DNA of 64,000 nt, from assembly GCF_000813845.1 (NCBI RefSeq), contig NZ_JWTB01000016.1, positions 26,099 through 90,098 on the forward strand, in the 5' to 3' direction. This DNA comes from Pseudarthrobacter phenanthrenivorans (GTDB lineage: Bacteria > Actinomycetota > Actinomycetes > Actinomycetales > Micrococcaceae). Under the pieces are notes generated by a model, which saw nothing but the letters and a program-made list of their open reading frames with translations, was not told the origin of the DNA and made no database searches. A program made the position numbers and the translations under genes. This document shows positions 1 through 7,873 of the stretch, piece by piece (positions within the stretch are counted from its first letter, which is position 1; each line of letters opens with the position of its first letter).

Positions 1-1039
1 GGACCAGCGCGAGGACCACAAGGGGCCGCGACCACCACCATTCAGCGGTGCCGGAGCCCGGCTTGGGAACCGGTGCCAGGAGCAGCAGCCCGGACATGGC
101 GCCCAGCAGGGGCAGGTGCCACAGGTACACTGTCAGGGACCGGGCACCGGCAAGTGCCAGGAGCCGGCCGATCCATGGGATCCCGGCGAGCGGAGCCAGG
201 ACCGGCCGCCCCAGTTCCATCACCGCCAGCTGGGCAATGCCCAGGATCACCAGGGTCAGGTTGGGCGGGTTGAGGTTGACCAGCATGTTTCCCCGGTACA
301 GGCCCAGTCCGGTCACCAGCCCCAGCAGCAGGTTGGCGGCCACAGCGATGCCCAGCAGGCCGGAGCGGGAAAGGCCGGAAAAGTAGCCGTCCGCGGCCAG
401 GAACCCCAGTTGCTGCACGGCGCACCACACGAACACCAGGTTCGCGTTGGCGAGGTCCGGGAGGGCGCCGCGCAGGCAGTCCACCGCAACCACCAGGGCC
501 GTGAGCACGCCAAGGACCAGCCAGGGAGCGCGTGCATGGAGCGCCGCCAGGACGGGAATGTTCAATTGCGCCGCGAGGTAGGCGGCGAGGAACCACAACG
601 GCATGCCCGCCCCGGTGGCCATGAGCTGGACTACCTGTGGGTCCACACCCAGCACGGCCGCCACGGAGAGACCCGCCACCATCGCTGCCAGCAGGGCCGT
701 GGCCGGGCGGACCAGGCGGAGGAGGCGCGCCCTGATGAACTGCGCGGCCGTCCCGCCGCCCGCCTTAAGCCGCCGCCAGGACTGCAGGCCGGTGATGCCG
801 CCGGTGACGAAGAACAGCGGCATGACCATGAAGATCCAGATGATGGGTTCGAACCAGTCCTGCAGGGCGAGGGTGTTCTCCGTCGTCACGGTCCCGTCGG
901 GATGCAGGACCGGGCTGACCATCATGGAGTGGCCCACCACCACCAGAACCAGGCAGATGAAGCGGACAAGGTCGATGGCCGGATCGCGGCGTGCCGCGTC
1001 CGCCCCGGTTCCTGTCCCCCGCGCGCTGATGTCCGGCAT
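1..1039 (-). CDS. Acyltransferase 3 family membrane protein, C-terminus cut by window edge
   Basis: The minus-strand frame is open from the ATG at 1039 to the window edge, about 346 codons. The N-terminus reads MPDISARGTG and is followed near residue 28 by a hydrophobic stretch with VVVGHS, the histidine-bearing start typical of acyltransferase 3 (OafA/NodX-like) proteins. TGGITG follows near residue 75, then many Leu/Val/Ala-rich membrane segments. Family members are integral membrane enzymes that move acyl groups onto sugars, peptidoglycan or lipids; the acceptor cannot be read here. The gene is oriented away from its neighbours. The 3' end lies outside the window. Confidence is good for the family and low for the substrate. 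Confidence 0.75.
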   Translation of the reverse strand, partial: MPDISARGTGTGADAARRDPAIDLVRFICLVLVVVGHSMMVSPVLHPDGTVTTENTLALQDWFEPIIWIFMVMPLFFVTGGITGLQSWRRLKAGGGTAAQFIRARLLRLVRPATALLAAMVAGLSVAAVLGVDPQVVQLMATGAGMPLWFLAAYLAAQLNIPVLAALHARAPWLVLGVLTALVVAVDCLRGALPDLANANLVFVWCAVQQLGFLAADGYFSGLSRSGLLGIAVAANLLLGLVTGLGLYRGNMLVNLNPPNLTLVILGIAQLAVMELGRPVLAPLAGIPWIGRLLALAGARSLTVYLWHLPLLGAMSGLLLLAPVPKPGSGTAEWWWSRPLVVLALV

Positions 1040-1127
1040 GGGTGGACCTATAACGGCCTGGCGTCGTCCACAGCACCATTGTGCCCCGGGGCTCCCGCGG
1101 TTTTAAGGACTTACGTCCCTTCTGCCC

Positions 1128-1532
1128 TTACAGGAGCACTGCCGGGAGTCCCAGTACGACGGCGAGCAGCGGCATGGTGCCCTGCGTTGCGGCGGCGCGC
1201 AGGTACTTTCGCCCGGTCAGGGCCAGGACGGCGGCAGCCAGCAGCATGGAGCCGCAGCAGCTGAAGATGAGCGTCCAGCCTGCCACGTCCTGCCACGTGC
1301 CCGCACCGCGGAGGGCCACGAGTCCCACGCCGGTGAAGGCACCGACGGCCAGGAAGAGGTTGTAGAAGCCCTGGTTGAACGCCAGTGGCCTGGTGGTCTC
1401 GGCATCCGATTGGGAGGCGACCCCGAAGCGCTTCCACGTAGCCGGCCGCGTCCAGGTAACCGACTCCATGGTGAAGATGAAGACGTGCAGCGCGGCGGCG
1501 AGGAAGGCAAAAAGAAGGGAGGCCAGGATCAT
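1128..1532 (-). CDS. DUF1304 family small membrane protein
   Basis: A 134-residue protein with four predicted membrane segments. It begins MILASLLFAFLAAALHVFIF and continues into ESVTWTRPATWKRFG, NQGFYNLFLAVGAF and a Gly/Ala-rich C-terminal helix. This layout (N-terminal helix, E-S-x-x-W, N-Q-G-x-Y-N) is that of the DUF1304 family, whose function is unknown. Length is typical, so the ATG at 1532 is the likely start. That ATG lies inside a strong hairpin (separate entry) whose 5' arm carries the GGAGG ribosome-binding site. Transcription may arrive from the aldolase operon upstream or from a local promoter. Confidence 0.8.
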   Translation of the reverse strand: MILASLLFAFLAAALHVFIFTMESVTWTRPATWKRFGVASQSDAETTRPLAFNQGFYNLFLAVGAFTGVGLVALRGAGTWQDVAGWTLIFSCCGSMLLAAAVLALTGRKYLRAAATQGTMPLLAVVLGLPAVLL

Positions 1533-1550
1533 TGCTTGATCCTAGCCTCC
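1518..1550 (-). promoter_or_regulatory. Hairpin covering the RBS and start codon of the DUF1304 gene
   Basis: On the minus-strand transcript GGAGGCUAGGAUCA (1550-1537) pairs with UGAUCCUGGCCUCC (1531-1518) over 14 bp with one G-U wobble. The loop is five bases and contains the A of the AUG. The next bases are CUUCUUUUUG. It therefore looks like an intrinsic terminator or translation-occluding stem at the very start of the gene. Seen in the sequence; function is inferred. Confidence 0.55.
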
Positions 1551-1589
1551 AGTGGAAACCTTCATACCCCTGGCAGGCAGCCCGAAGTG

Positions 1590-1630
1590 AAAAGGAGGAG
1601 GCCAGGACCGGCTGCTTGATCCTGGCCTCC
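1590..1630 (-). terminator. Rho-independent terminator of the sugar-acid operon
   Basis: Minus-strand stem GGAGGCCAGGA / TCCTGGCCTCC (1630-1620 with 1607-1597, 11 bp perfect), followed by TCCTTTTC. It lies 25 bases past the aldolase stop. The arm sequence is nearly the same as that of the hairpin over the DUF1304 start about 80 bases downstream. Confidence 0.7.
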
Positions 1631-1654
1631 CGTTCGTGGAAATTTCCGTTCCCG

Positions 1655-2518
1655 CTACCGCGCCAACGTTTCCAGGGTGGCGGCGGCAAAATCCTTCGCC
1701 GACGTGTTCCACCGCGCCAGCAGGCCCTGCAGGTTCTCACCGTCGGCACGGTGGGCGGGCAGCTGGTCCTGGAGGGTGGCCAGCACGCCGGTCCGCAGCT
1801 CGGTGTTGAAGTTGACCTTGCCGACGTTCATGGCTGCGGCCTTGACCAGCTCTTCCGCGGGGATTCCGGAGGCGCCGTGCAGGACCAGGGGAACGTGGAT
1901 CCGGGCAGCGATGTCCTGCAGCACGTCCCAGCGCAGCCGCGGTTCGCCCTTGTACTTGCCGTGGACGTTGCCTACCGCGACGGCGAGAAGCTGGGCACCG
2001 GTGCGGGACACGAAGTCCTCCACCTGCGCGGAGTCGGTCAATCCTGCCACGTCCGCGCCGGACTGGCCGGCCAGCTGGTCGGCGGAGAACGCGCGGTCCT
2101 CGTCCCCTGCCAGGCCACCGAGTTCGGCCTCGAGGACCACGTCGGGTCCCAGGAGAGCGCGGGCGCCCTGGACCAGGGCGATGTTGTCCCCGTACGGGAG
2201 GGCGGAACCGTCGGCCAGGACGGAATCCGCGCCTGCCTCGACGGCGGCGGCCATGACGCCGAGGTCGGATGCATGGTCGAGCTGCACCGCCACGGGCACG
2301 GCGGCGGCGTCGGCCAGGCCGCGCAGCGCCGAAAGGAGCCGCAGCCCGTTGGCGGTGGCGGCGGTCTTGGGCGCCACCAGCAGGATCACGCCCCTGCCGG
2401 ATTCTTCGGCGGCACCCACCACGGCCAGCGCAGTGGTGAAGTCGTAGCAGGTGAAGGCCGGGACGGCGGAACCCTGCTGCAGGGCGGAGGTGACCAGGTG
2501 GTCCAGGCGGGTTCTCAT
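1655..2518 (-). CDS. Class II (zinc) aldolase, FbaA/KbaY/GatY type, of a sugar-acid operon
   Basis: A 287-residue TIM-barrel aldolase of the fructose/tagatose-bisphosphate aldolase class II family. Catalytic Asp81 and zinc ligand His82 sit in QLDHASD, and the other two zinc histidines are His186 (GNVHGKY) and His214 (LHGASG). The phosphate-binding GKVNFNTELR follows near 233-242. Its ATG overlaps the permease stop as TGATG, so it is the last, translationally coupled gene of the four-carbon acid operon. In the known L-threonate pathway the keto-acid phosphate is decarboxylated by OtnC, an unrelated adducin-type aldolase. No OtnC is present here, so this enzyme probably does the terminal C-C cleavage. 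Sure of the family; the substrate is inferred from context. Confidence 0.85.
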   Translation of the reverse strand: MRTRLDHLVTSALQQGSAVPAFTCYDFTTALAVVGAAEESGRGVILLVAPKTAATANGLRLLSALRGLADAAAVPVAVQLDHASDLGVMAAAVEAGADSVLADGSALPYGDNIALVQGARALLGPDVVLEAELGGLAGDEDRAFSADQLAGQSGADVAGLTDSAQVEDFVSRTGAQLLAVAVGNVHGKYKGEPRLRWDVLQDIAARIHVPLVLHGASGIPAEELVKAAAMNVGKVNFNTELRTGVLATLQDQLPAHRADGENLQGLLARWNTSAKDFAAATLETLAR

Positions 2519-3984
2519 CAGGCGCCCAGTCCTCCCACCAGGATCCAGGCCACAAAGGTCAGTGCGAAGCCGGCAAGGCCCAGGATGGTGGTCAGGACGG
2601 TCCAGGTCTTCAGGCCGTCGGAGACGGTAAGGCCGTAGTAGCGGACCACAACCCAGAAGCCGGCGTCCGTCACGTGGGACAGGCCCAGGGCACCGAAGCC
2701 GATGGCGATGACGATCACGGCGATCTGGGCGGGGCTGTAGCCGCCGCCGCTGACCGCTGCGGACAGCAGGCCGGTGGTGGTCACGATGGCCACGGTGGCC
2801 GAACCCTGGGCGGCACGGAGCGCCAGCGAAATGATGAAGCCGAGCAGCAGCAGCGGCACGCCGAGCGTGTCCAGGGTCTTGGAAAGTGCGCCGCCGATGC
2901 CGGAAACCTGCAGGACGTTGCCGAACACGCCGCCGGCGGCCACCACCATCAGGATGGAGGCGATGGGAGGGAGCGACCCTTCGAAGATCTCACCGGTCTC
3001 CTTGAAGGACCAGCCGCGGCGGACGGCCAGCAGGAAGAAGGACAGGGCCACGGCCACCAGCAGGGCAAGGAACGGGTTGCCGACGAAGGCTGCCAGGCCG
3101 TACAGCGGGTCAGTCTTGGGGAGGATGAGGGTACCGGCGGTGCCGAGGAGGATCTGCACGATCGGGGCGGCGATCAGGAAGATGATCAGGCCGGGCCGGG
3201 GAGGCGCGATGGCGGCGGCACCCGGTCCGTCGTGGCCCACCTTAACCAGCGAGTCGGAGCCGAACTCCTCCACCTGGGTCTTCACGGCGGGCAACAGCTC
3301 GTAGTCCTTGCGGTTCATGATGGACGCCACCCAGTAGGACAGGAAGCCCAGCGGGATGCAGATGAGCAGCGAGATCAGGGCGATCAGTCCAATGTCCGCG
3401 CCCAGCACGCCGGCGCCGGCAACGATGCCCGGGTGCGGGGGAACTGCCACGTGGATGGCGAGCATGATGCCGGCCATGGGGAGGCCGAACTTCACGGGGT
3501 GGACCTTGGCGATCTTGGCGAAGGCGTACACGATGGGCACCAGCACGATGATGCCCACTTCGAAGAAGACGGGGATGGCCACCAGAAAGCCGACGGCGGT
3601 CAGCGCCACGGCCACGCGGCGGGCGCCGAGCTTGCGGGTGAAGTGGTCGGCCAGGGACTGGACGCCGCCGGAGACCTCGATCATTCGGCCCAGCACGGCG
3701 CCGAGCGCAATGAGGATGGCCACCTTGCCCATGGTGCTGCCCACGCCGCCGGACACCACGGTGAAGATGTCCTGCAGCGGGATGGTTGCCGCCACGGCCA
3801 CCAGGATGCTCACTGTCAGCAGGGCCACGAAGGCCTGGATCTTGAAGCGGATGATCATGACCAGCAACACGGCGATGCCGACCGCTGCGATGGTGAGGAG
3901 CAGGGGGGTGCCAAGCTCCACGGCGGGCTTGATGGCCGGGGCGTCGGCCGCCCGCTGTATCAGCGGACTCATCAGGTGGTTCAC
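2518..3984 (-). CDS. GntP-family gluconate/sugar-acid:H+ symporter
   Basis: A 488-residue permease of the GntP family (GntT/GntP/YgbN type), close to the usual 440-460 plus a short N-terminal extension. It has about 12 hydrophobic segments, the conserved PPHPGIVAGAGVLGADIG loop near residues 182-199, and RAAQGSATVAIVTT in the second half, both hallmarks of the family. The start is GTG at 3984 with AAGGAG six bases upstream. The gene sits between the dehydrogenase and the aldolase and overlaps the aldolase start by one base. Context argues for uptake of a four-carbon acid such as threonate or erythronate rather than gluconate; that is inference. Confidence 0.9.
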   Translation of the reverse strand: MNHLMSPLIQRAADAPAIKPAVELGTPLLLTIAAVGIAVLLVMIIRFKIQAFVALLTVSILVAVAATIPLQDIFTVVSGGVGSTMGKVAILIALGAVLGRMIEVSGGVQSLADHFTRKLGARRVAVALTAVGFLVAIPVFFEVGIIVLVPIVYAFAKIAKVHPVKFGLPMAGIMLAIHVAVPPHPGIVAGAGVLGADIGLIALISLLICIPLGFLSYWVASIMNRKDYELLPAVKTQVEEFGSDSLVKVGHDGPGAAAIAPPRPGLIIFLIAAPIVQILLGTAGTLILPKTDPLYGLAAFVGNPFLALLVAVALSFFLLAVRRGWSFKETGEIFEGSLPPIASILMVVAAGGVFGNVLQVSGIGGALSKTLDTLGVPLLLLGFIISLALRAAQGSATVAIVTTTGLLSAAVSGGGYSPAQIAVIVIAIGFGALGLSHVTDAGFWVVVRYYGLTVSDGLKTWTVLTTILGLAGFALTFVAWILVGGLGA

Positions 3985-4080
3985 GGAATGTCTCCTTTGA
4001 CGTGCCGGTCTGGGCGCAGACGGGCAGCAGGTCTTACGGCGGGGATGACACGCTGCGGGGCGGTGCCGGCAACGCTGGGA

Positions 4081-4120
4081 GGTACGACGACGGCGGAGGG
4101 GGGACCGCCGTCGTCGTACC
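4081..4120 (-). promoter_or_regulatory. 16-bp perfect hairpin between dehydrogenase and permease genes
   Basis: GGTACGACGACGGCGG (4081-4096) is exactly complementary to 4105-4120, with an 8-base loop. No U-run follows on the minus strand. It lies in the 153-base gap after the ltnD-like stop. It could be a transcript-stabilising or attenuating element that sets lower expression of the downstream permease and aldolase, or a U-less terminator. Confidence 0.6.
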
Positions 4121-4137
4121 GGTGGGGGGAAAGACGC

Positions 4138-5037
4138 TTACTTGGTGCGCTTGGACGGCGCGACCACTTTGATGACCGCGGAGTCGTCGGCTGCGGCGAG
4201 GCCTTGGGCCTGGCCCAGCAGGTAGAGCTGCTCGGCGGCGGCGGCCACGGGGGCTGCCAGGCCGGCGGCACGGGTGGCCTTGCCCACGATGCCCATGTCC
4301 TTGACGAAGATGTCCAGCCTGGACAGGACCTCGGCGCCCTCTTCGTTGTAGGCCTCCAGGATGCGGGGGCCGCGGTTGGAGAGCATGAAGGAACCCGCCG
4401 CGCCTGCCTCCAGCGCGGCGAGGGTCTTGGCCTGGTCCAGCCCCAGGGCGTCGGCCAGGGCCAGGGCCTCAGCGGCGGCCGCGATGTGGACGCCGCACAG
4501 GAGCTGGTTGACCGTTTTCAGGGCCTGGCCGTCGCCGGGGTTGTCGCCCACCACGGTCAGGGTGGAGGCCAGCAGGTCCAGGGCGGGCGCTGCCTTTTCG
4601 CGGGCTTCGGGGGAAGCGCCAACGACGATCAGCAGGTCGCCTTCGCCGGCACGCTTGGGTCCGCCGGAGAGGGGCGCGTCCACCAGGTCCACGCCGTATT
4701 CGGCCAGCTTGGCGACGGTGGCGGGAATGGCGTCCGTGCCAACGGTGCTGCCGAGGATGACGACAGCACCTGGCTCGAGGACCGGGGCCACGCCGTTTTC
4801 GCCGAAGAGGACGTCGTTGAGCTGTTCGCCGTTGCGGACGGCCAGGAGCACGGCGTCGGCTCCCTTGGCGGCTTCGCGGGCCGTGCTGAAGGTGGCGATG
4901 CCGGCTTCCCGGGCAAGTTCCAGGCGGGGTTCGGCGATGTCGAAGCCGTGGACGGTGAGCTGCGAGGCCAGGCGGGTGGCCATGGGCAGGCCCATGGCGC
5001 CAAGGCCCAAAACGGTGACGGTGTAGTTGCTGGTCAT
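4138..5037 (-). CDS. ltnD: NAD(P)-dependent 2-hydroxyacid dehydrogenase of the beta-HAD family (LtnD-like)
   Basis: A 299-residue member of the 3-hydroxyisobutyrate dehydrogenase family. The Rossmann motif GLGAMG is at 11-16, substrate-binding DAPLSGG at 120-126, and catalytic Lys174 in GDGQALKTVNQLL. The start ATG at 5037 has GGAGA six bases upstream. It lies 34 bases after the DUF1537 kinase. In the established L-threonate pathway (E. coli ygbJ, now ltnD) this family oxidises L-threonate to 2-oxo-tetronate, upstream of OtnI and OtnK. Neither OtnI nor OtnC is present here, so the exact substrate and oxidation position are uncertain. Confidence 0.8.
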   Translation of the reverse strand: MTSNYTVTVLGLGAMGLPMATRLASQLTVHGFDIAEPRLELAREAGIATFSTAREAAKGADAVLLAVRNGEQLNDVLFGENGVAPVLEPGAVVILGSTVGTDAIPATVAKLAEYGVDLVDAPLSGGPKRAGEGDLLIVVGASPEAREKAAPALDLLASTLTVVGDNPGDGQALKTVNQLLCGVHIAAAAEALALADALGLDQAKTLAALEAGAAGSFMLSNRGPRILEAYNEEGAEVLSRLDIFVKDMGIVGKATRAAGLAAPVAAAAEQLYLLGQAQGLAAADDSAVIKVVAPSKRTK

Positions 5038-5071
5038 GGTGTTCTCCGTTGAATTCTTGCGGTGGGACGGA

Positions 5072-6580
5072 TCAGAAAGTGTTGCTGAGCTTGCGGGTGA
5101 CCTGGGCCAGGGAGTCGTCGTCGCCCACGTTGCCGGCGAAGACGATGTAGGGGATGCCCTTGGCGGGGCCGTCCACCGGCTCCCAGAGGCTGACGATGCC
5201 CGGGAGCATGGGGCCGCGGACAATGGCGTGGCGGATTTCCAGGCCGTGGGCTGCAACATCCGAGGACGTGATGCCGCCCTTGGCGATGACGAACCGCGGC
5301 GGGAAGGTCTTCAGGGTCCGGTTGACCACGTCCACGACGGCGGCGGACACGGTCCGCGCGATCCGCAGGCTTTCGGCGGGATCGTCGGTCTTGATAAGCA
5401 GGCGGCTGGTGTGCACGATGACGTCGCCCGAGCGGAGGGCCTCGACGACGGCATCCACGGTCCGGTCCAGGTGCCCAGCCGCCGTGGCGCCGTCGCCGAG
5501 GAGCTTTTCGACGTCGATCTCGATGATCCGCGCCGAGCGGTGTTCCGCGGTGAGGACATTGAGCTGCCGGGTGGTGAGGCCGACGTGCGAGCCCACCACG
5601 ATCAGGCCGCCGGCTTCGGAGGGGGTATTGCCCGCGTAGGCTTCCTCTGCGGTCAGCGCGGTGCGGATTTCCTGGCCGATCCGGCCCCGGACGAACGGCG
5701 GGCCCACGCGGTAGAGGAGCTTCTTGCCGCGGCGTTCGGCTTCTTCAAGGCCCAATGCCAGGGCCCGGAAGTCGTTCTCGGTGACGATGTCCGCCACGAT
5801 CGGCGTGGAGTCGGTGGCCGGTTCGATGGCGTCCGCGATGGCCTTGGCGGAGATCGCGGGGTCCTGGGCGGCCGCGCCGGCGCGGATGATGTTCAGGTCC
5901 AGGACGATGACGGCGTCGGCGGGGAACCGGCCCTGTGACTTTTCGGCGACGTAGTCGGCCATGACGGAGGTGCTGAAGCCAAAGGTGGCGTCCTTGGCGA
6001 ACTCGGTTTCGGCGACGGGGACCAGGGTGCCCTTTGCGTCACCGGTGCCGCGCATGTAGTGGACGCCGCCGATGGTGAGGCGGCCGGCGTCGGGGAATGC
6101 CGGCACCAGGACAACGCCGTCGGTCTTTTCACCGCTGACCTCTGCAACCGTGGCGGCGATGACGTCCGGTTCCAAAGGGTAATGGCCGCGGAGCGTGGAG
6201 TCGCTGCGGCTCACGAATCCGAGCCGCAGGCTGGAACCGGCACTGTTACCGGCGGCACCGGTTGAGCCTGCGGCGGCCAAGGCATTCCGGACCACTTCCT
6301 CATTGCGGGCCGCGGCTTCCGCGGGATCCAGGCTGCGGGTGTTGGTGAGGACGTAAACCGCGGGCTTGCCCTGGGCGAAGGCCCACGCGAAATCCTGCAC
6401 GTCCCACCGGGTGAGCACGGGCAGGTCGGCCACGGACTGCGTGCCGGTGGGGTCGTCGTCCAGGACCACCAGGACGCGGGGAACGTCGGCGGTGGAAGCG
6501 GCCAGCGCGCCGGCAACCAGCCCGGCCGGGATCTCGAGGTCCGCCGGGTAGGCGGCCAGAACGTCTGCTTCATGCGTCAC
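5072..6580 (-). CDS. Four-carbon acid sugar kinase, DUF1537 family (OtnK-like)
   Basis: A 502-residue protein with the N-terminal signature DDDPTGTQS of DUF1537 proteins, and the C-terminal nucleotide-binding half with VVGSHV, VHTSRL and KGGITSSDVA. DUF1537 proteins are ATP-dependent kinases of acid sugars such as 3-oxo-tetronate or D-threonate. I place the start at the GTG at 6580, which has GGAG eight bases upstream; a longer frame exists but has no better ribosome site. It is the first gene of the operon and is transcribed away from the GntR gene, with two copies of TGTCTGACA between them. It belongs to the longer DDDPTGTQ subtype, unlike the second DUF1537 kinase at 58.4-59.7 kb. Confidence 0.85.
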   Translation of the reverse strand: MTHEADVLAAYPADLEIPAGLVAGALAASTADVPRVLVVLDDDPTGTQSVADLPVLTRWDVQDFAWAFAQGKPAVYVLTNTRSLDPAEAAARNEEVVRNALAAAGSTGAAGNSAGSSLRLGFVSRSDSTLRGHYPLEPDVIAATVAEVSGEKTDGVVLVPAFPDAGRLTIGGVHYMRGTGDAKGTLVPVAETEFAKDATFGFSTSVMADYVAEKSQGRFPADAVIVLDLNIIRAGAAAQDPAISAKAIADAIEPATDSTPIVADIVTENDFRALALGLEEAERRGKKLLYRVGPPFVRGRIGQEIRTALTAEEAYAGNTPSEAGGLIVVGSHVGLTTRQLNVLTAEHRSARIIEIDVEKLLGDGATAAGHLDRTVDAVVEALRSGDVIVHTSRLLIKTDDPAESLRIARTVSAAVVDVVNRTLKTFPPRFVIAKGGITSSDVAAHGLEIRHAIVRGPMLPGIVSLWEPVDGPAKGIPYIVFAGNVGDDDSLAQVTRKLSNTF

Positions 6581-6637
6581 AGTGCACTCCGTTGTGTTTC
6601 GATCCGGGCTTGCGGATCCTGGTGTAAAGGTAACTGT

Positions 6638-6654
6638 AAGATGTCTGACATCTT
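6638..6654. promoter_or_regulatory. Palindromic operator, probable GntR site 1
   Basis: AAGATGTC-T-GACATCTT is an 8-bp perfect inverted repeat around one base. It lies 58 bases upstream of the kinase start. A possible -10 (TACAGT on the minus strand, 6638-6633) directly adjoins it. The core TGTCTGACA recurs at 6703. Size and symmetry fit FadR-type GntR operators. Confidence 0.6.
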
Positions 6655-6702
6655 GCATTTGAAGTTAGTGTGGCACACGGCATACGGACGCGCAAGTACA
6701 CT

Positions 6703-6711
6703 TGTCTGACA
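6703..6711. promoter_or_regulatory. Second TGTCTGACA copy, probable GntR site 2
   Basis: An exact second copy of the nine-base core found in the operator at 6638-6654, 61 bases away and 43 bases before the gntR start. The pair suggests that one regulator controls both divergent transcripts. Confidence 0.5.
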
Positions 6712-6754
6712 TATCCGCCGCGCTGGTGCCGCGGGAGCAGGAATCGGGGGCACA

Positions 6755-7459
6755 ATGGCAAGGAAGTCACTGGTAGGCGTAGTGGCCGACGAGTTGCTGG
6801 ACCGCATCATCGAAGGCGAGTTCCCGCCCGGCTCCACCGTCCCCGGGGAGCATGAACTGAGCGCCCGCCATGAGGTGAGCCGCATGACGGTCCGTGAAGC
6901 CATGAAGACGCTGCAGGCCCAGCGCATCCTGAGTGTGGAACGCGGCAGGGGAACGTTCGTCAACCCCCTCAGCCGATGGGCCTCACTGGAAGCCGTACTG
7001 CGCGCGGCATCCGAGGGGAAGAACGACGCGGACGCCTCCATCCAGCTGATCGAACTGCGGCGCATGCTCGAAACCGGCGCCTGCGAGCTCGCCGCCGGAC
7101 GGATCGCGGAGGAGGACATCACTGCGCTCTTCAACTACATTTCCGCGATGAAGGCGGCCCACAGCATCAACGACGTCGCAGCCTTCGTGGAGGCGGACCT
7201 CGCCTTTCACGATGTCATCCTGCACGCCTCGGGGAATGTTTTCGTGTCAGTCCTTTTTGAACCGCTGCACCGCGTGCTGGAGAAGCGCAGGACCGAAACC
7301 TCCGCCGTCCCGGCCATCCAGGAGCACGCCATCGGCCACCACCAGAACATCGCCGAGGCCCTGGAATCCCGCGATGCAGGCCGGGCGCGAGAGGCCATGG
7401 ACGCCCACATGCAGCAAACCCTGGACGACCTGAAGCAACTGGTGCTCGAGGCCAAATAG
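6755..7459 (+). CDS. FadR-subfamily GntR regulator of the sugar-acid operon
   Basis: A 234-residue regulator. The N-terminal winged HTH spans about 1-70 (IIEGEFPPGSTVPGEHELSARHEVSRMTVREAMKTLQ), then RGRGTFVNP. The C-terminal FCD effector domain has ELRRMLETGACELAA near 105-119 and the metal-binding pattern D-x3-H (DLAFHDVILHASGN) with later histidines (HAIGHHQNI). It is divergent from the DUF1537/LtnD/GntP/aldolase operon, with two matching operator cores in the 174-base gap. FadR-type regulators are usually repressors released by a pathway acid, here presumably a four-carbon acid. The effector is inferred. Confidence 0.88.
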   Translation: MARKSLVGVVADELLDRIIEGEFPPGSTVPGEHELSARHEVSRMTVREAMKTLQAQRILSVERGRGTFVNPLSRWASLEAVLRAASEGKNDADASIQLIELRRMLETGACELAAGRIAEEDITALFNYISAMKAAHSINDVAAFVEADLAFHDVILHASGNVFVSVLFEPLHRVLEKRRTETSAVPAIQEHAIGHHQNIAEALESRDAGRAREAMDAHMQQTLDDLKQLVLEAK

Positions 7460-7586
7460 CCCGCTCCCCCGCCGGTTTCTACTGCTGCGCCTAATTGCCG
7501 CAGCCCCCTGTTCAACCCTCCCGGACTCCTACTAGGCTTCAGGAACGGCCCGCAACCGGGAGCATCGATGATCACGAGGAGCGAAG

Positions 7587-7799
7587 TTGTCCAACCACAC
7601 GTACAGCATTTCTGAAATTGTCGGCACCTCCACCCAGGGCGTGGACGACGCCGTCCGCAACGGCATTGCCAAGGCATCGCAGACCCTGCGGAACCTCGAC
7701 TGGTTCGAGGTGAAAGAGGTCCGCGGCCACCTGGAGGACGGCAAGATCGCGGACTGGCAGGTCACCATCAAGATCGGCTTCCGGCTGGAAGACCACTGA
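7587..7799 (+). CDS. Dodecin-family flavin-binding protein
   Basis: A 70-residue protein of dodecin size with the family pattern: Y-S-I-S-E-I-V-G-T-S near residues 6-15, ASQTLRNLDWFEVKEVRG near 30-47, then GKIADWQVTIKIGFRLE. Trp39 corresponds to the tryptophan that stacks on bound flavin. Dodecins form hollow dodecamers that store riboflavin or FMN. The start is TTG at 7587 with GAGGAG seven bases upstream. It is monocistronic and followed by a strong hairpin. Confidence 0.9.
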   Translation: MSNHTYSISEIVGTSTQGVDDAVRNGIAKASQTLRNLDWFEVKEVRGHLEDGKIADWQVTIKIGFRLEDH

Positions 7800-7818
7800 C
7801 TCAACGGCTTTAAACGCC

Positions 7819-7854
7819 GGAGAGGCCGTGAAGCTTTTGCTTCACGGCCTCTCC
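7819..7854. terminator. Bidirectional terminator between dodecin and a convergent small gene
   Basis: A 16-bp perfect stem (7819-7834 with 7839-7854) closed by a TTTT loop, starting 20 bases after the dodecin stop and 20 bases from the stop of the convergent gene at 7874. The downstream T-run is weak in both directions. Confidence 0.7.
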
Positions 7855-7873
7855 GTGCTTAACGGGATGTGCG

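Noticed and set aside
2674..5052. A 792-codon open frame on the plus strand across the sugar-acid operon
   Set aside because: It is antisense to three well-supported genes, is rich in Gly/His/Gln/Asp as expected for the complement of GC-rich coding DNA, and has no recognisable domain.
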